From Pohlia nutans (Eukaryota > Streptophyta > Bryopsida > Bryales > Mniaceae), in contig CM040103.1 of assembly GCA_022496805.1 (NCBI GenBank), positions 1,196,001-1,260,000 of the forward strand: DNA of 64,000 nucleotides, read 5' to 3'. How positions within the stretch are numbered: the first letter of the stretch is position 1; the number at the start of each line of letters is the position of its first letter. This document shows positions 45,955 through 56,404 of this stretch, in pieces. Position numbers and translations under genes: made by a program. Under the pieces are notes generated by a model. That model saw only the letters and a list, made by a program, of their open reading frames with translations. It made no database searches and had not been told where the DNA came from.

Positions 45955-47480
45955 CCTAAGAGACTACTTGTGAGCTTAGGGTTTGCTCAAGTGCCTCGTG
46001 CAATGTGTTTACTGAATTTTTTTGGATTACAATATTGCCACTTGGGGAAAAACCCTTTGAACATTGATTGTTGTTGCATCATGCACTGTATGGTACCCTA
46101 ATGCACATGATAGCCCAACGCGCCGCCACTTTGATACAATTTGCGGGAATATTATGAAAGTGAATCTCATAATTAAGGCCTTCAAAGAAAAATTTGAAAC
46201 GTGGAAGGGAGGGGACATTGTTTCAACAATCAAATCTCCCATATAGGAAGTTGGTATTGAATAACTTAAGCTCATAAAATCATTCAAAGGCAGTTCACTT
46301 TAGCATAAATAATAAGTTCAAAAATGGAACTTAGTACATTATGTCATATGTACAATTTAGTTTGAGCAGCAAGGCAATTTTTTAGGCTTAGGATACTCTC
46401 AATGAAAGTTAAAATGAAGAGTGACAAATTCCTATATAATGTATGGACACTATTTCTCGTCACCCTTGAACGAATCGTGATAAAAGACACCAATTCTCAC
46501 TAGACCAAAAATTAGCCCATTTGATTTAGTGAAATTTTGATTGAACTAAGTGTTAATTTCATGATCATATTTGTCAAAAATTGAATTAATTAATAGTGAA
46601 TCAAAATTTAGAAATCAGTATGTGTGAAGGGGGATCAATTTACACCATGATGAGCCTCAGATTATGCTCATTTCATTGATGTCACATTGTAGAATGAGGT
46701 TCATGAAGTGCATTTTGGAATAGTGGTGAGAATAAACTGTTAAAGAGCTTTACTTTATTTTTAAAACACAAAAAAGTTAGTGCATTTATTTTTACTTAAG
46801 CCTTGTTGCTGCTACGGCGAGTCTCTTGTATGCTTTCATTGTGCTGTTTTATTTATTAATACATTGGAGTGACTACCAAATTACAAAATAAATACCACAA
46901 TAAAATTTCAACCACAACATAGCTACTATAGCAATGGTTCTTTCAGACCATCCAAACAAGATATCGATGGTCATTGGAAGAAAGAAAAAGTTGGTTTTGA
47001 AATTAACAACCCAAGAAGTACAAATTAAAAACACTAAAACGACTTATTGGCCTACAAACTAGCTTTAGAGCCGAAGTAATGAAAATCCATAAAACACTCA
47101 AACTAATTACTACTAAATACCCAAACGACCCCCCACAAACATTTACTAATTGCCTCAATTATCTATATAACCTCAACACACAACTAAAACACCCAACCAT
47201 ACATAAAATCATGATGACAAAACTATATTTACATCCACGATATAAATGCTAAAAAATCATACACAACCCACTACATTCTATAAAATCAAGGCATGTGCCA
47301 ATATTGACTGTCATGAATAAACAAACAAACTTGCAAAAGAAGGCACCAAAAAATAATACAAATTTATTACCAAACTATATGAGTTTGCACATACTACACC
47401 CTACTACTTTCAAAATAACTCATGGCCAAGCCCAATTAAACAACCTAACAAAGACCATGTTGGATGTATTGAAACATATA
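45955..47480. repeat. segmental duplication block A, copy 2
   Basis: Homologous to 30925-32450 joined to about 35456-35620 (AAAAATCATACACAACCCA and CAAACTTGCAA follow directly). At 47215-47250 it shows the site without the 3-kb element. Confidence 0.75.
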
Positions 47481-47984
47481 TCACCAAATACGAAAGTGAA
47501 AATAATTGAACTACTGGCATTATGTTTTCTCAACATTAAGCAAATGGACAATGGACTGTGATATAGATAATGAATTATTTAGTGCATTTTGGTTCAACTC
47601 CGCAATCACGGACTTACAAAAAATAATATTCTTAAAATTCCACATTGGCCAATACATGGGAAATGGTAGAAAACAACTATTCTTTGGTAGAAAATGATTC
47701 CCATCATCATTCACATACGCAAACACATGGTTACATGTACTTTTAAAATGTAACCATCATCACATACACACCATTAGTAAGAATTAAAAGACATAACAAA
47801 GCAATAGGACGTCTGTATGGTATGATCCACTAACTCTTCTTGGTGAACTACATAGAAGAAGAATAGAAAATAACCAACCACTATCAACAAAATCAACAAG
47901 AACAAACAAACAAGAAAAGACTCCAAAAAGAGGAGGGGCGAAGAGGCAGAGAGTAGTCTTCTACCAATGGCCCTTTGTTAACCC
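47481..47984. other. spacer, no gene seen
   Basis: AT-rich with short frames only. Confidence 0.4.
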
Positions 47985-47988
47985 TTAA

Positions 47989-48557
47989 CCCCTAACCGCC
48001 CAACCATGCATAATTTGCTTGATGTATAGATTTCATCCGCGGTTTCTCATCCGTCATGCACTTTTTGTGGTGTGATTTTTTTACTGAATTTTTTGTGGGA
48101 AATTAGCTTCATGTATGTGTGATCCGATCGAAAAGGAAACAACTTCTGAAAAAATTATTCCTCATTTTGTGTTGCAGTGTTTCACCCAAAATCTTGAAGA
48201 TTTTAGTCTAAAAGTGTTCTTGAAAAAATAAACTCATAAAATGAAGCATCCAAAAAATCTCCAAAAATCACTACACCTAGAGTACTATATTATAAGCCAT
48301 CACAACAAATTTCATCCCCATACTGTCAATATCTTATTCGTAATCGAATTTCAAAATAATTTTTTATTTAATGTTTCAAAATTTATAGAAAAATATCAGT
48401 GATAGCAATCAAAGATCTAACCGTATAGATTGAATCTAAATTTCAAAATGTATAACTTTTATTCATACATCAAGTTTCAAATATTCATGCTAGTTGCATT
48501 TTATAATGCATCTTTGCAAAACTGCCCAAATTGGACATAGGTGAGGATGTTTAGGGA
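47989..48557. mobile_element. TTAA-flanked element, family G/H
   Basis: Starts CCCCTAACCGCCCAACC and ends GATGTTTAGGGA between TTAA at 47985-47988 and 48558-48561. It is the uninterrupted version of the element at 20093-21331 and shows the target GTCAATATC without foldbacks. Confidence 0.75.
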
Positions 48558-48617
48558 TTAAACGACAATTCCTTTCCTGATACCACATCCAAAATCTCAT
48601 TTTACATTCCATTTTAA

Positions 48618-49009
48618 CCCCTAAAGGACCGGAGTGTTTTTCCTCCAAAAACACTCCAATGCTGCCATTTTTACTCCCCCATGCAAAAAATCCAAAAGAA
48701 TGTTATTTTTTACCTTCTAACCGTAAGATCTTGTCCTAAACTATTTGAAAAACATACACAACAAATTTCGTTGATTTTGACCGCACGGATTGCAAGATAA
48801 TTGCGTTTGATGGAAAATAACACCCCAAAAAAACACATGCCCGAAAATTTCAGATGCGTTTGACCACAGCTACATCAAAAAAACCTCACTACCGATACTT
48901 GTCGCACTTCACTTTCACATTCTATATGATGTTACTTAGTTGTGTACCAATTTTCGTTGTGTTTGGAGATGTTTAGGATGTTGAATAACACCTTGCACTT
49001 GTTGGGGGT
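48618..49009. mobile_element. TTAA-flanked element, family M
   Basis: Starts CCCCTAAAGGACCG after TTAA at 48614-48617 and ends GTTGGGGG at TTAA 49010-49013, which it shares with the next element. GAGTGTTTTT, five bases, AAAAACACTC is its subterminal hairpin. Confidence 0.65.
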
Positions 49010-49013
49010 TTAA

Positions 49014-49582
49014 CCCCTAAACGTCCTCACCTATGTCCAGTTTAGGCAGTTTTTCAAAGATGCATTATAAAGTGCAATTAATATGAATATTTAGAACTTG
49101 ATGTAGGAATAAAAGTTATACATTTTGAATTTTAGATTCTATCTATACGGTTAGATCTATGATTGCTATCACTAATCTTTTTCTATAAATTTTGAAACAT
49201 AAAATAAAAAATTACTTTGTAATTCAATTACGAACAAGATATTGACAATATGTGAATGAAATTTGTTGTGATGGGTTATAATATAGTACTCTAGGTGTAG
49301 TGATTTTTGGAGATTTTTTGGATGCTTCATTTTATGAGTTTATTTTTTCAAGAACACTTTTAGACCAAAATCTTCACAATTTTGGGTGAAACACTGCAAC
49401 ACAAAATGAGGCATAATTTTTTCAAAAATTGTTTCCTTTTCGATCGGATCACACATACATGAAGCTAACTTCCCATAAAAAATTCAGTAAAAAACTCACA
49501 CTACAAAAAGTGCATGACGGATGAGAAACTACGGATGAAATCTGTACATCATGCAAAATATGCATGGTTGGGCAGTTAGGGG
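49014..49582. mobile_element. TTAA-flanked element, family G, inverted
   Basis: Starts CCCCTAAACGTCC and ends GGGCAGTTAGGGG between TTAA at 49010-49013 and 49583-49586. ATGCA, five bases, TGCAT is the subterminal hairpin, intact here and damaged in the other two copies. Confidence 0.75.
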
Positions 49583-49586
49583 TTAA

Positions 49587-50376
49587 AAGTTTAGAAAAGA
49601 CTATATGTTTTTGGAATTGCAATATTTTTGACTTTCTTTATTTAAAATACAAATCCAAGCGGTGAAACACAAGTACATTTCACCCTCTACAAAATGGCGA
49701 ATTTTGTTTTGAAAAGAAAATAAATCTCCAAGTTTTAGAAGACATGTAGCACATTTTCTAAGAATTTTGGAGGTTAGGGGGGAAATAAAGGGTGGAGGAA
49801 GGGAATTGAAGTGCCAACCCATTCCAATGTTCATGACCCCACTAACTCTCAAGGTACACTGCCACGTGGCAGTCCCTCATTGGACGATTTTTATTTTTTA
49901 TTTTTTATTTCTAAAAATGATTTTATTTTCAATATTTTAAATAATATTTTAAATTATGAAATCAAACTTTTAGTTTAAAATAATACTTTTCAGTTTAAAA
50001 TAATAATTTTTATTTATAAAAAATTAATTTTTAATTTTTAAAAAATATTATTTAAAAAAATATATTATGAGATTGGAAAACGGGGTGGTCTTCTGCCCCC
50101 CACACCACCCCATTTTCCACACGCCGCTCATCTTGTTGCCCCCCCCTAAAATTCAACTATTTCTCTACTGCCCCGTTGCCCTTTGTCCCGAAAAAAACAC
50201 ATTTCCCCTCATAACTTTCAGATACGGTGTCGGAATTCAAAAAAAAAAATCCCCATTTTCGAGGCACATTGGGGAATCTACTATTAAATTTCCTTCAAAA
50301 TTCGATTAGAAATGTGTTCACCGGAACCTACCCGATTCTCTAAATGTCCTAGTTAGGACACTTGGTCCTTTAGGGG
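49587..50376. mobile_element. spacer ending in a TTAA element of family N
   Basis: The right end GGTCCTTTAGGGG precedes TTAA at 50377-50380; the subterminal inverted repeat TGTCCTAGTTAGGACA matches 3138-3155. The left limit of the element is not clear; no gene is seen in the stretch. Confidence 0.45.
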
Positions 50377-50380
50377 TTAA

Positions 50381-50552
50381 GCATGATTATGTGTTTAATT
50401 TACTTTAGCTTTATTCTAAAGAAGTATAGATCTCTCTAAGGTGCTCAGTTTGGAATTTTAAAAACCCCATTTGGTGCAATGTTCTAGAAGTTATGAGCAA
50501 GATTCTCCCAAACTAAAACCAAGCCTGTGGGGCTGGCATTGTCGTTTAAGGG
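50381..50552. mobile_element. family B end fragment, inverted
   Basis: Ends CATTGTCGTTTAAGGG before TTAA at 50553-50556 and carries CCAAGCCTGTGGGGCTGG, the complement of the family B end at 39206. It abuts the family N element at TTAA 50377-50380. Confidence 0.5.
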
Positions 50553-50769
50553 TTAAGTGAGCACTAGTTCATTATCAAGACGAATAGGCACTTTATTCAT
50601 ATGAATCTCAAAAGAGGACCACAATTTCTATCTATGTATCTAAATTGGAACAGTGAACTTCCTTTTGTTTCAAAATAAAATAAAATTAGTACATTTAATT
50701 TCGTTGCTGCACAACATGCTGGGGCTTTTAAAATTAAAGGATTTATTTTATTTTAAAAGGACATGATCA

Positions 50770-51139
50770 AAGATAGATAGATAGAAACTCCGACCCTTCT
50801 ACAAGGCCGGCGTGAATGAAGTGTCCGTTCGTAAAGCCAATGATCCGATGCCCACTGGACAAAGGGAAATTGGGACAATACTACTCTCCCCTTTCGAGGA
50901 TGGACACAATAGTGACACACTAAGCTACTACCTAGCTAGCCACTAGTGCCTTGAAAATACCGGACATGGTATCCCCCCAAAGGGCTTTGAGGTACCCATA
51001 CAACAAGGTCCAAGGACCCCCCACCATAGTTGGGTGGACTATGGTAGTGAGCACCACGCCGGCATGGGGAATAGAACCCACAACCTCCTCATTGGGGGCC
51101 ATGAGCCCCAACCACCAAGCCAAAGCCCGCGGTGCCTTT
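50770..51139 (-). mobile_element. full-length tRNA-derived SINE
   Basis: Read on the minus strand, the head near 51139 has an A-box-like TGGCTTGGTGGTTGGGG (51122-51106) and a B-box-like GGTTGTGGGTTCTATTCC (51085-51068). The body follows and the 3' end is (TATC)n. A perfect 12-base duplication AGGACATGATCA flanks it (50758-50769, 51140-51151). The block at 35846-36180 lacks it. Its 3' motif (TTCACGCCGGCC ... GTTTCTATCTATC) recurs at 9553-9700, 35860, 41645, 50590 and 52230. Confidence 0.88.
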
Positions 51140-51299
51140 AGGACATGATCATTATAATCCTAGTACCGGTAGCACATAATAAACTACTTGGTAAATTAGA
51201 AATTCCCAAGAATTTTAATATTCATTCTTTGTTTTACTACGAAATCTATATTAATTTCATCCCCCCTACAAATCCTCCACAGAACTCACCACGGAATAG

Positions 51300-52712
51300 G
51301 TTATGAAATCTGTATCAATTTGACTCCCCTACAAAACCTCCACAGAACTGCAAGGCAAATTTTCCAGCGTATTTTCAGAGTAACTTAACAAGATTGAATT
51401 TAACCACAATCATAGCTGCACTTCCTTACTAACAGTTGACTTTCACCCAACTGAGAAAATTTAGGCGAAAGCATGTTCAGTGGGTAGCCACGAAGGTTCA
51501 ACAAAAGTCAAGAGAATTCAAGTTACAGTTCTTGCAGAATACCTCATCTAAGTTATCCACCAAAACTTGATACAGTAAGTTAAGATGACGCTGAACAGAT
51601 GCATCAAATTCATTCTTTCGTACAAAATCATGTAACCCAATTGATCAGCAATGGAAATAACCTGTCTGCATGGGTCTTTTTTCCCTTTCTTTTGGGAAAC
51701 AAATGATCTGCATGGGTTTTGAAACACCGGTAAGTTCAATGGATTTACCCAAATATAAGTTTGGATTGTGCTTAGTACTGTGACAGAGAATGGCGGGGGA
51801 GCCAGCTACGCAGGGGGCTCGGAGTGAGAAAACGCCGATACGAAACTTTCGTAAGTCATCCTATTATAACACCCCGATGATCGGGGTGCACATGAATTCA
51901 AAGTTAGTTGCAGTCCAAAGATAGTCGTCGATTGCTATGCATGCTCCAGGCGATTTGTAGCACTAGCAATTACGTTTACAAAGCGATCCGCAACTTTCAT
52001 AACTCATCATCATTCTGCTTCCCCCTCTCTCCGAAACTGCATCCTCTCCATGCGTCAGGCATTGCGTTGTCCGATCTCCATAGCATTTCAATCAATGGCA
52101 GCGCGCCTGTAGACACCATTCACACAGATCAAACTCCGTCTCCGCATCTGCTTCCCGTAAGTCATGATTTAGGGTTTTTCATTACCATTACGTCGGTGAT
52201 ATTTTGAGGTCTGCAGACGAGTCGAACAGACACTTTACTCACGCCCGTCTCGAAAGAGGACCGGCGTTTCTGTCTCTTTGATATTTTGTGCTCTTAGTCT
52301 CAGATTCATTTCAAAAATTCTACAATACGAACAAAAATATGTTACAGACTTGATATTTTGTGCTCTTGGTCTCAGATTCATTTCGAAAAACACTACAGTA
52401 GGAACAAAAATATGTTACAGATTTGATAGTTTGTGCTCGTAGTCTCAGATTCACAACGAAAAACACAATATTAGTAACAAAAACATGTTACAGATTTCCT
52501 ATTTTGTGCTCCTAGTCACAGATTCGTAATGGAAAATACTACCTTAGGAACAGAAATATGTTACCGATCTGATATATTGTGCTCGTAACGTAGTGTAGGA
52601 ACAATGCTGTATCAGGAACGAAAACAGATGGGTACAGTGAATGTGATAGTGGCGAGTTGCATTCTATGGGTAACTTATTACGATGGGATGATTTCTGCGC
52701 AGAAGCGAGAAG
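51300..52712 (+). promoter_or_regulatory. duplicated upstream region of expansin gene 3
   Basis: Matches 40710-41993 above gene 2, including the palindrome at 51870-51888 and a leader intron 52157-52702 (donor GTAAGTC, acceptor TTCTGCGCAG). The intron holds about five copies of the ~70-base repeat (52278-52600), against two to three in gene 2. Confidence 0.65.
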
Positions 52713-54193
52713 ATGGCCAGTATGAAGTTGGCTAGCGTTTTAGCAGTGCTGATGCTGTTGCCGGCGGTTCTCGGAGCTCCATACGGATGGTGGGACGCGC
52801 ACATTACGTTCTACGGCGGTCCGAACGGAGCCGGAACGCAAGCCGGGGCGTGTGGGTACCAGAACACGTACGCGCTCGGGTACGGGTCCAACACTGCGGC
52901 ATTGAGCTCGCCGTTGTTCCAGGGCGGCGCTGCGTGCGGAGGCTGCTACCAGATCCGATGCGCCCCCGTGAGAGCCACCCGCACTGCCAGGTTCTGGTGC
53001 TACAACCTCTGGCGCACCATTACTGTCACTGCCACCAATCTGTGTCCCCCGGGATCCACGGGCGGCTGGTGTAATCCTCCGAATGCTCACTTCGACTTGC
53101 CCATGCCGGCTTTCTTGACGCTTGCCAGACAGCAAGGCGGCGTTGCCGCAGTCTACTACCGAAAGTAAGTTCATCACATTTCATTCCATTTCGTGAAAGC
53201 ACAGTAGTAAGTAGAATGTATCACATAATATAAATAAATAAGTACAATGTTTCACAGACTAAGTTTCATGGAAGTATATCAAGTGATTTTTCGGAGTGCT
53301 CCGTTGTATCATGTTTCACATAATATAATAAGTACGAAATTTCACACAATCTTTCGCGAAAGTATATCAAGTGATTTTTTGTAAAGAGTTTGGAGTGCCC
53401 CGTTGTATCATTGACGCAACATGTTACGATGCACCCTTCTGTCATATAACACAACTTCTGTAAGAAACTTTTTCGAGCTCTTGCTCGAAAGAACATTCGA
53501 ATATTGATGTTTCAGTATGATATACGAAGTACAATATTTCACATAATGTTTCGTGAAAGTAATTTTTTGAGAAGAGTTTGGAGTGCTCCGTTGTATCACA
53601 CTATGTAACGATGCACCCTTTTGTCATAAAACACGACTTCAGAAAGAAACTTTTTCAATAAATGACATCCGAATACTGATGTTTCAGTTGAAGGTATATT
53701 TTTGCCCTACAGTTTTCTTGTGTCGACAATGCAGTATTATATCACACAGAGGATGTCTCTTATGAGCAAACGCAACATTGGTTGTTGATGGATCCAGCAT
53801 TGCTTATGGATTCTACAGTTTATTGATGGATGTTACTGTTTTCTGACGTTGCGAGTTTTCTGTATTTTTTTAAATTTTCTGTGTTGCAGGGTGAATTGCA
53901 ACGTGCGGGGTGGAATCCGGTTTACCGTAGGCGGCAACCCGTGGTTTCTGATGGTATTGATTCACAACGTGGGAGGAGCGGGATCCATCAGGTCAGTGAA
54001 GATCAGCGGCGGATACTCCGGCTGGGTGCCCATGTACCGGAACTGGGGCGCCTTGTGGACGTGCCGAACGAAACTGAGCGGCGCGTTGTCGTTCATGATC
54101 ACGACGAGCGACGGACGGACGTTGGTGACGCGCAACTGCGTCGGCAACGGCTGGCGCTTCGGGCAAACGTGGGAGGGCGCCAACTTCCGGTAA
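52713..54193 (+). CDS. EXPA: alpha-expansin (gene 3)
   Basis: Tandem paralogue of gene 2 with the same structure: exons 52713-53164 and 53890-54193, phase 2 junction, 251 residues. Exon 1 and about 60 bases above it are identical in DNA to gene 2; exon 2 differs at scattered, mostly silent positions (for example Met-Val-Leu-Ile instead of Met-Ile-Leu-Ile) and the intron differs by substitutions and indels. Signal peptide, HFD motif and domain 2 motifs as in gene 2. The intron has a roughly 200-base unit repeated twice (words CGATGCACCCTT, AAGAAACTTTTTC), but none of the two MITEs of gene 2. Confidence 0.95.
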
Positions 54194-54349
54194 TCGTCGA
54201 CGAAGCTCCGCGGTCTGGGACGGAGGCGTTCCGTCCGTCCGTGCGAAGCGGGTGGCATATTTGTAGCTTTTCTTTGTAAGCCGGATGCGGACTGATCTGA
54301 GCTTTTTTTAAAGCCGTTCATTAGTTGTCTGCAATCCTGGGCTTGGTTG

Positions 54350-56400
54350 GTTCTTTTTATTTCCCCCCCCCCCCCCCCCTTTTTTTTTGGAAATTGATTA
54401 CAGTTATAGCGCTTTTTTTTTAGATGGTTTCAGTTATTCTTGAATCAGCTGATTCTGCTGGATTCATTCATTGATTTCTCTTGCAATAAGATTTCTGTGG
54501 CGAGGATCCCAGCTGAAATGGGGGGATCATTCTGCTCTATATCAGTAGCTGAGTGTGCGATTCAGTCTCTGTAATTTCTTCATGTGGTTGTGTGTTTCTG
54601 GTTGTTTCTGTGTTGTAATTCTGCCACCCGCTTTGTAATACAATTATCTGTTCAATCTCCTGGTATTTCCGTTGGTATTTTCTGGATGTGTTTGTTTGGG
54701 TTACGTATGGTGTGTCGGTTGTAGGGCTAAATCTATGTTATTTCATTATGCTTACAGTAGACCCTTGGTAAATTCCTTGTCGTTGCATTAACATCTACAA
54801 TACATTTTCAAATGCTTCTTTTTGGTTTGTTATCAAGTTCAATATACTGCATATTTGCAATTCTTCAAATCTGGAAAGGACTGTGGGCATTTAGGGATGA
54901 AGTGAATAATGGAGTGACTATTTAATTTAGGTATTCATGTTTTGGTTATATTTTGGATAACATGATTATTTTCTACGCTCTTTATGTCGGTAATGTGTGA
55001 TTTAGTAACCATTCAACAGATTATGAGAATGCACTCATAAAATTCATAACAAACGACTCTCCTCGCCGGCTTTGGGCCTGGCCGTTGTACTCTTTGCAGT
55101 GATTTATAAAGCAGTCACTTGTGTCAAAAAAATAAAAATAAAATTCATAACAAACTTCTACTTGTTAAAAACAAATAAGTAATTTTCTATGATTTTCTCT
55201 TGCATTTTCCATTGAGTGGGAAAGGAAAATGTATATTTTTCAACTACAAGTATGACAGCAATCAATGTTTCTACAATGAATTCTTCTGCCCCCATTATCC
55301 AGAAGCAACACCTTCACTTGGTACAGGCACCCTTACGATAATTATGAGTTATCCGCAAAGTTTGTAAAAGAGCGGTGCGTGGACCAGAGTATTCCTATAA
55401 AATTCAATGCTATGGTTAAGAATCCAATAAAAGTAGACATGTCAGTTGCTTTAAAAAAACTGAAGGTGTCAAGTTTCAAGGCTCCAAAAACGGTGCCCAA
55501 AAACTTTAGACCCTCAGTTTTCTTGATTCAATCAATTTTGGTTATTTCACAGAGGCCCAGGCTTTTACTCCGTCCATTATGTCCCCGAATTAGCTTTATG
55601 CTTCTGCCAAATCCAAATCAATGCTTCTATCTCCACCACGAGCTCATCTGGCGCATGCTCTATTTTTAACTAATTAATGAACTTCACTTAATTTACGTTT
55701 CCCAAAATTTCAATAAAATCAAGGCTGTAAGTGGCATCAAGTTTGCGGAAAACTCTAATATTGACCTCAACTAAAGAAACAATTTACCAAAAAGAACTTC
55801 GACTATTTATAATTTTTGCATAAACTATTATTTGACACATTCTTTTGTGCATTGAAATCCTATTTCAATTGCCAATAAGATAATACACAAATTTAATGAG
55901 TCTAATCACAATAATTAGAGTGTCCCCACCTTGAATATTTGAATTTATGCAAGGAGATATACAAGTGTAATATTTTTTAAAAGAGAAATGGAAGATTATT
56001 TTAAAGGTACTCTCAGTAGGCCAACATCTTCATTATCACAGCAAGCTTGTAGAGAGTGTCAGGCCAAGAAGCATTTAGTAGAATAAATCGCTATACACTA
56101 AGGTAGGAGCACGCAATTTCGAAAAATCGGAATTGGATACACTGCTAGAATTGGATACACTAACGAAATTGGGTGCTCCTACCTCATACTTGCATTAAAA
56201 GAACTGGAGGAATGTCTAGTAACATTACAAACTCCTGATCCTCAAATACTTTGAGGACATACCAAATACCAAAGAAGATTTGTTTTGCACAAACATGCCA
56301 ACCCATAAAATTGACATCACAAATAGCCTTTCCAAAGATGCTATCCAAGGTTGTTCAAAGAACGTTCTTTTGCAGTTTCCAATTTCTTTCTTGGTCTCGT
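54350..56400. other. spacer downstream of expansin gene 3
   Basis: A run of about 17 C and 8 T lies at 54363-54388. No supported gene follows; 54400-54700 could belong to the 3' flank of expansin 3. Open frames such as 55379-55669 show no domain. Confidence 0.4.
55055..55139 (+). mobile_element. 5'-truncated LINE insertion with 16-base target duplication
   Basis: AAAATTCATAACAAAC is duplicated exactly (55039-55054, 55140-55155) around 85 bases that end in CACTTGTGTC and an A-rich tail. The size and tail fit target-primed reverse transcription of a LINE 3' end. Confidence 0.75.
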
Positions 56401-56404
56401 ACGC

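Noticed and set aside
45700..48000. A gene in block A of the segmental duplication
   Set aside because: The two block copies keep no common reading frame; substitutions and indels are spread without codon bias.
51060..51139. A real tRNA gene
   Set aside because: A and B boxes are present, but there is no acceptor stem or anticodon arm and the unit is flanked by a target duplication, so it is a SINE head.
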